A stretch of DNA of 62,256 nucleotides, taken from assembly GCA_015163875.1 (NCBI GenBank), contig JAAOIH010000006.1:1-62256 (forward strand), written 5' to 3'. The translations under genes were made by a program, and so were the position numbers. The DNA comes from Bdellovibrionales bacterium (GTDB lineage Bacteria > Bdellovibrionota > Bdellovibrionia > Bdellovibrionales > UBA1609). Within the stretch, counting starts at the first letter, position 1; each line of letters opens with the position of its first letter. The notes under the pieces were generated by a model that was not told the origin of the DNA, did not search any database, and saw nothing but the letters and a program-made list of their open reading frames with translations. This document shows, piece after piece, positions 15,791 through 24,709 of this stretch.

Positions 15791-16438
15791 TTGCGCAAAT
15801 GGATTTATACTCCTTTAATTTTTGCGGGACTGTTATTTTTTTTAGGAAATATTATTTCTATTTCCTATATTTCAAACTTTGTTGATGGCTCACTTGAATC
15901 TGTTTCGACTTGGTTTGTATATCCTATGTTTTCTGGTTTATTAAAAGCAACGCTGTGGATTAGTTTTTACATTTTATTATTTTACATAATTTTTAGTATT
16001 TTTTCTATTATATCAAGCCCATTTAATCTTTTTTTAGCAGAGTCTTTGTGTGAAAAAAAAAATTTTTCAATAGCAGCTGAATTAAAAGTATTAAAAAAAA
16101 TAAAGTTATTTTTCTTTTTATTAAAAGTTAGTTTAAAAAGATTATTTATTTTTTCTATTTTAGGTGCAGTATTTTTTGTATTATCTTTTTTACCAGTAGT
16201 GTCTGTTTTTTCTAATTTTGCAATTATGTGGATTATTTCTTTAGACAGCATGGACTATGTTATGGAGCTAAAAGCCATGCCTTTAATCAAGCGTTTAAAA
16301 TTTTCTTTTACCTTTTTTACATTTTTTTTAGGACTAAGTAGCTTTTTATCATTAAGCTTTTTAATTCCAGGTGCACTTTTAATTGCATTTCCATTTATTG
16401 TGCTGGCCTCAACAGAATATTTTATGGAAAATTTATGA
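15791..16438 (+). CDS. CysZ/EI24-like membrane protein, start uncertain
   Basis: This membrane protein has four to six hydrophobic stretches and the EI24-type blocks SSPFNLFLAE and SLDSMDYVMELKAMPLIKRL. The family includes CysZ sulfate permeases and poorly characterised inner-membrane proteins. The first usual start codon is TTG 15791 (215 residues). The same frame is open back to 15701 and reads FFKGFFAFFRGIKLAKEHRSLRKW, just like the family N-terminus, but with no ATG, GTG or TTG. Real translation may therefore begin at a rare codon (ATC 15704 or ATA 15707) overlapping the end of the histone gene. Its stop overlaps the next gene (ATGA). Confidence 0.75.
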   Translation: MRKWIYTPLIFAGLLFFLGNIISISYISNFVDGSLESVSTWFVYPMFSGLLKATLWISFYILLFYIIFSIFSIISSPFNLFLAESLCEKKNFSIAAELKVLKKIKLFFFLLKVSLKRLFIFSILGAVFFVLSFLPVVSVFSNFAIMWIISLDSMDYVMELKAMPLIKRLKFSFTFFTFFLGLSSFLSLSFLIPGALLIAFPFIVLASTEYFMENL

Positions 16439-17646
16439 AAATATTAATTGTTTTTATTTTTTTAATACACACATCTTGTAGTTTTTTATTAAGAACAAGT
16501 TTAACTAATTTTAATATGGATCCAAAAAGAACACTAAGCCATAAGGCAAAAAAATTAATAGACAATAGTTTTAAAAATATTAACTTATCTAAATTGCAAG
16601 ATTTTCATGTTCACTCTATAGGAGTTCCAGATAAAAATAATAATATTTGGATTAGCCCAAAGTTAAAAAATTTTTGGAACATTAAATCTTATTTTCAATA
16701 TAAAATTTATTTAGAGGCCTCTGGAGTTAGAGGTTCAAAAACACCTGTAAACAAACAAATTATTAACAGGCTTATATCTTTGGTGTCACAAGATAGTAGA
16801 TATGGAAAAATAAGAGTTCTTGCATTTGATTATAATTATTTACTTAATGGAAAAAAAGATTTATCAAACAGCACATTTTATATTCCAAATAATTATGTAT
16901 GGAAGCTTTATAAAAAATATCCAAAAATTGTTATTCCGGTTATGTCTGTGCATCCGTATAAAAAAACTGCATTAAAAGAGCTTATATATTGGGGAAAAAA
17001 AGGTGTAAAAATGATAAAGTGGCTTCCCAATGCACAAAACATTGATCCGTCATTAAAAAAATTAAATTATTATTATAAAGTATTAAAAAAATATAATATG
17101 TCTTTACTAACTCACACGGGTGAGGAGCAAGCAGTTGATGCAAAACATTCCCAATACTTTGGCAACCCTCTACTATTAAGAAGGGCATTAAACTTAGGCG
17201 TTAATGTAATTATGGCTCACTTTGCAAGCATGGGTAAGTGTAAAGATTTAGATTCTAAAACTAAATCTAAAAAAGAATGTTTTTTATTAGCAATGCGATT
17301 GTTTAAAAATAAAAAATATTTATATAATTTATTCGCAGATATTTCGGCTGTAACTATTTTTACTCATGTTAATTCTAATCTAGGAGTTTTGTTAGATAAT
17401 CAAAAGTTTCACCACAGGCTGGTTAATGGCTCTGATTATCCGCTTCCGGCAATCGATGCTTTATATCAAACTGGTCAACTGGTAAAGTTGGGTTATTTAA
17501 CTAAAAAAAAAGCTAAACTACTTGATGAAATTTACAAATACAACCCGCTGCTTTTTGATTTTGCACTTAAAAGAAATTTAACAAGCCCTAAAAACAAAAA
17601 AAAATTTTTACCAATAACTTTTGAAGTCCCAGAACTTTTGAGATAG
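16435..17646 (+). CDS. amidohydrolase-fold (metal-dependent hydrolase) lipoprotein
   Basis: This 403-residue protein has a lipobox IHTSC (Cys15) and an amidohydrolase-2-type barrel. Metal-site motifs are DFHVHS (His58, His60), LLTHTGEEQA (about 225), VIMAHFAS (about 260) and NGSDYPLPA (Asp near 332). Such enzymes hydrolyse or decarboxylate amides, esters or carboxylates using one or two metals; the substrate is not evident. A membrane-anchored periplasmic location is unusual for this fold. The start overlaps the stop of the CysZ-like gene by four bases, showing coupling. Confidence 0.82.
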   Translation: MKILIVFIFLIHTSCSFLLRTSLTNFNMDPKRTLSHKAKKLIDNSFKNINLSKLQDFHVHSIGVPDKNNNIWISPKLKNFWNIKSYFQYKIYLEASGVRGSKTPVNKQIINRLISLVSQDSRYGKIRVLAFDYNYLLNGKKDLSNSTFYIPNNYVWKLYKKYPKIVIPVMSVHPYKKTALKELIYWGKKGVKMIKWLPNAQNIDPSLKKLNYYYKVLKKYNMSLLTHTGEEQAVDAKHSQYFGNPLLLRRALNLGVNVIMAHFASMGKCKDLDSKTKSKKECFLLAMRLFKNKKYLYNLFADISAVTIFTHVNSNLGVLLDNQKFHHRLVNGSDYPLPAIDALYQTGQLVKLGYLTKKKAKLLDEIYKYNPLLFDFALKRNLTSPKNKKKFLPITFEVPELLR

Positions 17647-17669
17647 TTTGTTTAAAATAAAGTTTTAGT

Positions 17670-18269
17670 TTATATTGGAGAAACTTTTAAGCTAGGCTTA
17701 TTAAGTTCGTTTTGTAAAATATTTTCTATAGCTTGCAAAGTTCCAGTTAGTGCGCTTGGACAACCTCCACAAGCGCCTTGATAAAGAATTTTTACTTCAT
17801 TTTCTAGGACCTCAATAATATCAATATCTCCGCCATCAGCCTGTAGTGCAGGCCTTACTGTGCGATCTAAAATTTCATTAATTTTTTGAATTTCTGGGTT
17901 ATCAGATTGATGTGTTTTTTTTGTCTTTGGTTTTTTTTCTTCAAAAGGGTCGTAATCTAAAAAGTCAGGGTTGTGAATATTAATGCGAGTTTTTATAATA
18001 ATTTGAACATTACTAATTAAATCTTCTTTTTCTATTTCTTTAGTGTAGGTGATGCTTAAAGTGTTGCGAAAAATATAAACCTGCTTAACTCCTCTTAAGG
18101 TAACCAGTGCATAAATTAGTGGTAAATTATTACACTCTTCAGATTTTATAAAAGTGGCCTTTCCTTCAGATTTTAAAACCTGATTAACAATAAATTTTAA
18201 AGCCCATGGATTTGGAGTGTCTTGAACTTTAATTAAAATATCTTCTGGCCGAATATCTTCTGTGCTCAT
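17670..18269 (-). CDS. nfu: Nfu-type iron-sulfur cluster carrier
   Basis: This 199-residue protein joins an N-terminal Nfu domain (about 10-97, KVQDTPNPWALKFIVNQ) to a C-terminal NifU-like domain (about 127-195) with the cluster-binding pair CGGC (Cys167, Cys170) in GACGGCPSALTG. It accepts Fe-S clusters from the Suf machinery and passes them to target proteins. A charged Lys-rich linker (about 110-125) joins the two. The two-domain layout resembles mitochondrial Nfu1. It is divergent from the thioredoxin-fold gene across a palindrome-bearing region. Confidence 0.92.
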   Translation of the reverse strand: MSTEDIRPEDILIKVQDTPNPWALKFIVNQVLKSEGKATFIKSEECNNLPLIYALVTLRGVKQVYIFRNTLSITYTKEIEKEDLISNVQIIIKTRINIHNPDFLDYDPFEEKKPKTKKTHQSDNPEIQKINEILDRTVRPALQADGGDIDIIEVLENEVKILYQGACGGCPSALTGTLQAIENILQNELNKPSLKVSPI

Positions 18270-18319
18270 AGAGTAAGATATATAGTTTTTTAAATAGAGG
18301 GGCTAGTATTTTTATGCAC

Positions 18320-18385
18320 TTAAGTAGCTATTGCTTATTTTTCTGATTTAGATAGCCTGTTAATATCGCGACAATAGCTATTTAA
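18320..18385. promoter_or_regulatory. paired TAGCTATT palindromes between nfu and the thioredoxin-fold gene
   Basis: Bases 18320-18333 and 18372-18385 are inverted repeats (13 of 14 positions, the odd one able to form a G-U pair). Each contains a near- or fully palindromic core (AATAGCTATT in the second). The second arm abuts the AAGGGGA ribosome binding site of the 18396 gene. This could be a two-site operator for the divergent genes, or an mRNA hairpin limiting translation. Confidence 0.45.
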
Positions 18386-18395
18386 GGGGATAAAT

Positions 18396-18650
18396 ATGAA
18401 AAATATAAAATGTATATATTTTGATGGCTGTCCTAACTCTAAGAAAATTATAAATATTCTATATGAGCTAGAGATTTCTTTTGAAAAAATTGAGCAAACC
18501 TCATTGACGGGTGAAAACCCCTTTAAAAATTATTCTTCTCCAACTGTCATTGCTGATGGCGAAATTATTTTTGGATCTCAAGCTGATGGGGGAGGCTGTT
18601 CATTGCATTTGCCTACAGCAGAGTTTTTTAAACAAAAGCTAATTACTTAA
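18396..18650 (+). CDS. small thioredoxin-fold (glutaredoxin-like) protein
   Basis: This 84-residue protein begins with a beta strand and the redox-site position IYFDGCPNS (Cys12), then SSPTVIADGEIIFGSQ, which contains the cis-proline of the thioredoxin fold. The second Cys of a CxxC pair is replaced by Ser, so a monothiol mechanism or metal binding is more likely than disulfide exchange. A third Cys in GGGCSLHLP (Cys68) could partner it. It resembles small glutaredoxin-like proteins found near metal-resistance genes. A strong site AAGGGGA precedes ATG 18396. Confidence 0.7.
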   Translation: MKNIKCIYFDGCPNSKKIINILYELEISFEKIEQTSLTGENPFKNYSSPTVIADGEIIFGSQADGGGCSLHLPTAEFFKQKLIT

Positions 18651-18731
18651 TTTTACACAGACATTATTTAATAGACCATACAGACTTATTATTGTATCTT
18701 CACAGCAGTAAAAACAAGAAAAGGCAGAGAT

Positions 18732-20315
18732 ATGATTAGTGCAAATAATGTTAGTTTAGCCTTTGGTGGGCAAAAATTATTTGATGATGTAAATATAAAA
18801 TTTACTCCTGGAAATTGTTACGGGCTTATTGGCGCAAACGGCTCTGGAAAATCTACATTTTTAAAAATTTTATCAGGAGACATTGATGCACAAACAGGCT
18901 CTGTTAATATTGGAGTCGGCGAAAGACTATCAATTTTAAAACAAGATCATTTTGCCTATGATGAAAATAGTGTTTTAGAAACAGTATTAATGGGTAATAA
19001 AAAACTGTATTCTATTATGAAAGAAAAAGACGCTATTTATGCAAAAGAAAATTTTTCTGATGAAGATGGAGTTCGCGCAGGCGATTTAGAATCTCAGTTT
19101 GCAGAACTTAATGGATGGGAGGCTGAATCTGAAGCCGCAACTTTGCTTGCAGGACTTGGCATTAACACAAGCTTTCATGAAAAAATAATGAAAGAATTAT
19201 CTGGAGACGCAAAGGTTAAAGTTTTATTAGCGCAAGCCTTAATTGGCTCACCAGAAATTTTACTTTTAGATGAGCCAACCAACCATTTAGATATTGCAGC
19301 TATTCATTGGTTAGAAAATTTTTTATTAAATTTTACAAACACAGTTATTGTTGTTTCACATGACAGGCATTTTTTAAATAAAGTATGCACGCATATTGCA
19401 GATTTAGATTTTAAAAAAATTACAGTATACGCAGGCAATTATGATTTTTGGAGACAATCTTCAGAGCTTGCCCTGCAATTAAGAGGGGACCAAAAAAGAA
19501 AGTCCGAAGACAAGGCAGAGCAATTAAAAAGTTTTATTCAAAGATTTTCTGCCAATGCTGCAAAATCTAAACAAGCAACCTCTAGGCAAAAACAATTAGA
19601 AAAATTAAAAATTGAAGACCTTCCAATCTCTACAAGAAAATACCCATACATTAGCTTTCAACCTAAGCGAGAGGCTGGAAAAGATTTATTATTAGTTGAT
19701 GGATTAAGCAAAAGTGTTGATGGCGTAAAAATTTTAGATAATGTTTCTTTTAGTATTAAAAAAGGAGATAAGGTTATTTTTTTAGGAAAAAACGATGTAG
19801 CTAAAACTTTGTTGTTTCAAATTTTAACAGGGGAGGTAAAGCCAGATTCTGGAACTGTTCAGTGGGGAGTAACAACAACCCAAGCTTATTTTCCAACAGA
19901 TAATACTGTTTATTTTGCCGATGGAAAATTTTCTATTTTAGATTGGCTTAGACAATATTCCGAAGATAAAGATGAATCTTTTATTAGAGGGTTTTTGGGT
20001 AAAATGTTATTTTCAGGCGACGAAGCTCTTAAAAAAACTAATGTTTTATCTGGAGGCGAAAAAGTTCGCTGCATGTTATCTAAAATGATGTTATCTGGCG
20101 CAAATGTTTTATTATTAGACGGACCAACTAATCACCTAGATTTAGAAAGCATTACTGCAGTTAATGATGGCTTAGTAAAATTTACTGGAACAGCGCTTTT
20201 TACATCTCACGATCATGAATTTATTCAAACAGTTGCCAACAGAGTTATAGATATTAATGTAAAAATAGTTGAAGATAAATATACCTCTTATGACGAATAT
20301 TTAAGTTTAGATTAA
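18732..20315 (+). CDS. ABC-F ATPase (YbiT-like) with a degenerate second site
   Basis: This 527-residue cytoplasmic protein has two ABC domains and no membrane part, as in ribosome-binding ABC-F translation factors; the best match in layout is YbiT. The first domain has intact Walker A (GANGSGKST, 34-42) and LLLDEPTNHLDI. Its signature is reduced to LSGDAKVKV. The second domain has a changed Walker A (GKNDVAKTL, about 353) and LLLDGPTNHLDL (about 461): the catalytic Glu is Gly. Its signature LSGGEKVRC is intact. I recall relatives with the same DGPTNHLD form, so this may be a subfamily trait, not decay. Confidence 0.88.
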   Translation: MISANNVSLAFGGQKLFDDVNIKFTPGNCYGLIGANGSGKSTFLKILSGDIDAQTGSVNIGVGERLSILKQDHFAYDENSVLETVLMGNKKLYSIMKEKDAIYAKENFSDEDGVRAGDLESQFAELNGWEAESEAATLLAGLGINTSFHEKIMKELSGDAKVKVLLAQALIGSPEILLLDEPTNHLDIAAIHWLENFLLNFTNTVIVVSHDRHFLNKVCTHIADLDFKKITVYAGNYDFWRQSSELALQLRGDQKRKSEDKAEQLKSFIQRFSANAAKSKQATSRQKQLEKLKIEDLPISTRKYPYISFQPKREAGKDLLLVDGLSKSVDGVKILDNVSFSIKKGDKVIFLGKNDVAKTLLFQILTGEVKPDSGTVQWGVTTTQAYFPTDNTVYFADGKFSILDWLRQYSEDKDESFIRGFLGKMLFSGDEALKKTNVLSGGEKVRCMLSKMMLSGANVLLLDGPTNHLDLESITAVNDGLVKFTGTALFTSHDHEFIQTVANRVIDINVKIVEDKYTSYDEYLSLD

Positions 20316-20322
20316 TTTATAA

Positions 20323-23300
20323 CTATGTCTTTAATAAATTATTTTTAATTTTTTTATATTCAAAATAAGAAAACACTACTGGAACTATAAATAAAGTAAT
20401 TCCCCCAAACATCATTCCTCCCAAAATAGGAATAGCCATTGGTTTAACAATTTCACTTCCAGTTGAGTTTGTCCAAATTATAGGAAGAAGTGCGGCAACT
20501 GTTGTTGCAGTTGTCATAATTAATGGTCTAATTCTTTTAGAGCCTGCCTCTAAAATACAATTTTCTAATTCTAACCAACTGGAGGGGCAGTTATTTTTAA
20601 TAGTTTTTTGTAAATAACTTATCATAACAATAGAGTCGTCTACTGCAATGCCAAACAAGGCAATAAATCCTACCCACACTGCAACAGAAATATTAAATCC
20701 ACCAATGTATAATAAAATTAATCCACCAGACATTGCCACTGGGATAGAACTAAACACAATAATAGAATTTCTAAAATTTTTAATTCCAATAAATATAATT
20801 AATAAATTAATTAATAAAGAAAGTGGAATTAACCATTTTAATTTTGAGGAGGCGCGCACTTGATTTTTATATTGCCCCCCCCAAGATATAGAATAAGAAT
20901 CAGGAAGCTTTATTGTTTTTGTAATATGTTTTTTTGCCTCTTCTACAAATCCAACAAGGTCACGACCCCTTACATTTAATAAAACTAAAGACCTTAATAA
21001 TCCATTTTCTGATTGTATCATAGCAGGGCCTGTAACAATTTTAATATCTGCTAATTGTTTTAATGGAATATGCTGGCCCAATGGACTTGGAACCAAAACA
21101 TTTTTTAAATCTTCTATGCTGTCTCGCAATTCTTTTTTATAACGAATTCTAATTGGATATCTTTTTCTGCCTTCATAAAATTGTCCAATAGACATTCCCC
21201 CAACGGCAGTTTGTAAAATAGTATTTATAGTTCCTGTGTTAATTCCATATCTAGAAGAAGCTATTCTATTAATATTAAATTCAATATAAGTTTTTCCTGT
21301 TATTTTTTCTGGGTATACTCCATAAGCACCTTTAATTTTTTGCACCTGCTTTCCAATTTTTTTTCCTAAAGATTCTAAAACTTTTATATCTGGACCAAAA
21401 ATTTTAATTCCAACTTGAGTTTTAATTCCAGTTGAAATCATTCCAACTCTAGTTTGTATCGGAAAGTCCCAAGAGTTTATAAGCCCAGGCACTTGAAGTG
21501 ATAAATCCAAGTCCTCCATAATATCATAAATGCTAACACCTTTTGGCCATTGATTTTTTGGAATTAATTTAACTACAGTTTCAAACATAGAAATTGGAGC
21601 AGGGTCTAATGCAGAATTTGCCCTTCCTAGTTTTCCAACTGCGTAATCTACAAGTGGATGTTTTTTAATCTCTTTGTCTGTGTATGCTAAAAGTTCTCTA
21701 GCTTTTGTAATACTAATATCTGGAGTGGTGACTGGCATATATAAAATGTCACCCTCATTTAAAGACGGCATAAATTCTTTTCCTAATTTAGAAAAACTAA
21801 AACTTGCCACAATTAATAATATTAAAGGTAGTGATAAAAATATTTTTTTATGATTAAGAACCCAATGCAACAAAGGCTTGTATATGCTTATTATAAAACA
21901 GCTTAATTTATTTTTTTTAATTGGTTTTAAATTTCCTTTTAAAAAATAAACAGACAATGCTGGCACTAAAATAATAGAAACTAAAATTGAACCAAACATT
22001 GCCAATGTTTTAGCCCAAGCTAATGGACCAAAAAGTTTTCCCTCGCTACCCTCTAAAGCAAAAATTGGAAGAAATGTTATAATTGTTGTCATAACTGCTG
22101 TAAAAATTGCTGGTCCAATTTCCTTAGCAGAATTTATAATAACCTTAATTCTATCTTTGTTAGAAAGTTCACCAGAGTTTGCAATATTAGAGTATATATT
22201 TTCTGTCATTATAATTCCCATGTCCACCATGGAGCCAATTGCTATAACTAAACCAGCAAGACTCATAATATTAGAATCTATATTTAAAAGCTTCATTAAA
22301 ATAAAACTAATTCCAACACCAAATGGAATAGTTAAAGACACTAAAATAGAAGATTTAAAATGTAATAAAAATAAAAAAATAACAAGTATTGTAATTAAAA
22401 TTTCTTTAGATAGGGCAGAGTAAATAGTTGCAATAGTTTTATTAATTAATTCAGATCTGTCATAAAAAGAATGTATCTTAACTTCTTTTGGAAGCCCTTG
22501 TTTAATATTTTTTAATTCTTTTTTAATTTCTTTAATAATATTTTTAGGGTTTTCACCAAAACGCATTGTAACAACGCCACCGACTACCTCTATTCCATTT
22601 TTATCTAGCACACCTCTTCTAAACCCAGGGCCGTTACCAACTGTTGCAACATCTTTTACTCTAATTGGAGTTTTATTTTTAATTGCTATAACAACATTTT
22701 CTATATCAGACAAAGATTTAAAAAAACCTTTTCCCCTTATAACAAACTCACGACTGCCGGACTCTATAACTTCTGCACCTACATCAATGTTACTATTTTT
22801 AACTGATTTTACTAATTTATTAAAATGAATATCGTATGCAAAAAGTTTTTTTGGATCAACATCAATTTGATATTCTTTAATAAACCCACCGACACTTGCA
22901 ACTTCACTAACTCCTTTTATAGATTGCAATCTGTATCGCACATAAAAATCTTGTAAAGATCTTAATCTGTCTAAAGAAAGTGGTTTTTTTGCATCTTTTG
23001 TGTTTTCTATAGTGTACCAAAATATTTGGCCAAGACCTGTTGCATCTGGCCCAAGCTGTGGACTAACACCAGGTGGTAAATCTTTTTTTAGCGTTGATAG
23101 TTTTTCTAAAACTCTAGATCTGCTCCAATAAAAATCTATGTCTTCTTTAAAAATAATATAAATTGTAGAAAATCCAAATGCAGAACTTGCACGAATATTT
23201 TTTACCCCAGGTATTCCCTGAAGCAAAACACTTAGCGGATATGTAATTTGCTCTTCGATATCTTTGGGCGACCTGCCATGCCATTCTGTAAAAACAATTT

Positions 23301-23439
23301 GTTGGTTTTCTCCAATATCTGGAATGGCATCAATATTTGCTGTTTTTATGCTAAATAAAGAGGCTACTAAAATAAATAAAAAAAGTATAAAAATAAAAAT
23401 TCTATTGTTAACAGAACTTTGAATTAAATTTTTAATCAT
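20323..23439 (-). CDS. cusA: CusA/CzcA-type heavy-metal RND efflux pump
   Basis: This 1038-residue inner-membrane proton-driven transporter has the RND pattern: one helix, a periplasmic loop, six helices, a second loop and five more helices. The proton-relay region reads VIAIGSMVDMGIIMTENI. All three Met positions I associate with Cu(I)/Ag(I) in CusA appear kept, in LYMPVTTPDI, SMFETVVKL and GMISTGIKTQ, which favours monovalent copper or silver over zinc or cobalt. It is last in a cusC-cusB-cusA operon and overlaps cusB by eight bases. Confidence 0.93.
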   Translation of the reverse strand: MIKNLIQSSVNNRIFIFILFLFILVASLFSIKTANIDAIPDIGENQQIVFTEWHGRSPKDIEEQITYPLSVLLQGIPGVKNIRASSAFGFSTIYIIFKEDIDFYWSRSRVLEKLSTLKKDLPPGVSPQLGPDATGLGQIFWYTIENTKDAKKPLSLDRLRSLQDFYVRYRLQSIKGVSEVASVGGFIKEYQIDVDPKKLFAYDIHFNKLVKSVKNSNIDVGAEVIESGSREFVIRGKGFFKSLSDIENVVIAIKNKTPIRVKDVATVGNGPGFRRGVLDKNGIEVVGGVVTMRFGENPKNIIKEIKKELKNIKQGLPKEVKIHSFYDRSELINKTIATIYSALSKEILITILVIFLFLLHFKSSILVSLTIPFGVGISFILMKLLNIDSNIMSLAGLVIAIGSMVDMGIIMTENIYSNIANSGELSNKDRIKVIINSAKEIGPAIFTAVMTTIITFLPIFALEGSEGKLFGPLAWAKTLAMFGSILVSIILVPALSVYFLKGNLKPIKKNKLSCFIISIYKPLLHWVLNHKKIFLSLPLILLIVASFSFSKLGKEFMPSLNEGDILYMPVTTPDISITKARELLAYTDKEIKKHPLVDYAVGKLGRANSALDPAPISMFETVVKLIPKNQWPKGVSIYDIMEDLDLSLQVPGLINSWDFPIQTRVGMISTGIKTQVGIKIFGPDIKVLESLGKKIGKQVQKIKGAYGVYPEKITGKTYIEFNINRIASSRYGINTGTINTILQTAVGGMSIGQFYEGRKRYPIRIRYKKELRDSIEDLKNVLVPSPLGQHIPLKQLADIKIVTGPAMIQSENGLLRSLVLLNVRGRDLVGFVEEAKKHITKTIKLPDSYSISWGGQYKNQVRASSKLKWLIPLSLLINLLIIFIGIKNFRNSIIVFSSIPVAMSGGLILLYIGGFNISVAVWVGFIALFGIAVDDSIVMISYLQKTIKNNCPSSWLELENCILEAGSKRIRPLIMTTATTVAALLPIIWTNSTGSEIVKPMAIPILGGMMFGGITLFIVPVVFSYFEYKKIKNNLLKT

Positions 23440-24709
23440 AATCTTTAAAAAATTGCGACTGTGCGTCTAATAAAAAATTACCATCTGTTACAACTTTTTC
23501 CCCCAATAATAATCCTTTTTTTATTTCTGTATAACCACCTGATTCGTAACCTGTGTTAATAATTTTTGCACTATAATTTGCATTAGAAATTTGTACCCAC
23601 ACTATTTTTTTTTTGCCAGTATCTATAATGGCAGTTTTTGGAACTACTAAGCTTGGTGTTTTTTTGACAATACTTAAAGTTGCGTTGGCAACCATGCCTG
23701 GTTTTAATTTTCCATCAGGATTGCTGATAGTTGATCTAATCTTTAATGTTCTAGAAACTGAGTTTAAAACCGGATTAATAAAATCAATTTCACCGTTTAT
23801 ATTTTCACCAGGCAATGCTGTAAATTGCAATTTTATTTTTTGACCAATCTCTACCAACGAAGAATCGTGTTCATAAATATCCATTTCGACCCACACATCA
23901 GATAAATCAGAAAGTTCAAAAAAATTTTGACCCTCTTTAAAATATTTACCTACAATTGCATTTCTTTTTTTAACAATTCCTGCGGAGGGGGAGTAAATAG
24001 TAATTTTTTTTGGAACTCGACCTTGTTTAAACCATTTTTTGTATTGAAAACTTTTTATGCCCCATAATTTTAATCTTTGAACACTTTGTCTAAGCATATT
24101 TTTAAATATTTTAGTTTTGGCATTGTTATAACTGCGTCTTGCAATTAAATATTCCTCGCCAGCAGTAATTAATTTAGGGCTATATAATTCTAAAATAGGG
24201 CTATCTTTTTTAATTAAACTTCCAGTTGATTTAATATATACTTTTTCTACCCTTCCAGAAACACGAGCTGTAATTTTACTTTCAGTTTCTTCTGATTGAA
24301 TAATAGAACCAAGTAAGTAAATTTTTTTAGTCATTAACATTTTAGTAACTGTAAAAATCTCTGCTCTAAAATGTTTTAATTGAGATTTTTTTAATTTTAT
24401 TTTTTTAACAGCAGTGTATTTTAAACTATCAGCGGCACTTGTTATTTTATTATTTTCTTTTTTAGATAAAGATTCGTTATCTATTAAAATTTTTGTTAAA
24501 CGCATATTACATATAGGGCATTTGCCAGGTTTGTGTTTTTTAATATGCGGATGCATAGAGCAAGTATAGTAACTTTTAACATCACTCTTCTTTTTTGTTA
24601 CAGAATGTTTTAAATCAGATTTGTGTTTTTTGCCAACTAACTGTTTTAGATAATTAGAGTCACAAGACATCAACAAAAAAAATAAAAATAAATAAATAAT
24701 ATTATTCAT
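23432..24709 (-). CDS. cusB: CusB-type periplasmic adaptor with heavy-metal-binding domain
   Basis: This 425-residue lipoprotein (lipobox LLMSC) carries a heavy-metal-binding domain at about residues 48-75 (YTCSMHPHIKKHKPGKCPIC and NM) followed by the barrel-sandwich, beta-barrel and membrane-proximal domains of RND adaptors (TARVSGRVEKVYIKSTGSLI; VPKTAIIDTG near the end). It links the pump to the outer-membrane channel and may hand metal over through its Cys/Met/His-rich module. It overlaps both neighbours by eight bases, so the three are co-translated. Confidence 0.92.
   Translation of the reverse strand: MNNIIYLFLFFLLMSCDSNYLKQLVGKKHKSDLKHSVTKKKSDVKSYYTCSMHPHIKKHKPGKCPICNMRLTKILIDNESLSKKENNKITSAADSLKYTAVKKIKLKKSQLKHFRAEIFTVTKMLMTKKIYLLGSIIQSEETESKITARVSGRVEKVYIKSTGSLIKKDSPILELYSPKLITAGEEYLIARRSYNNAKTKIFKNMLRQSVQRLKLWGIKSFQYKKWFKQGRVPKKITIYSPSAGIVKKRNAIVGKYFKEGQNFFELSDLSDVWVEMDIYEHDSSLVEIGQKIKLQFTALPGENINGEIDFINPVLNSVSRTLKIRSTISNPDGKLKPGMVANATLSIVKKTPSLVVPKTAIIDTGKKKIVWVQISNANYSAKIINTGYESGGYTEIKKGLLLGEKVVTDGNFLLDAQSQFFKDYD

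Noticed and set aside
18732-20315. ABC-F gene as a decaying pseudogene
   Set aside because: The frame is full length and other motifs are intact; the second-site changes look like a subfamily trait.
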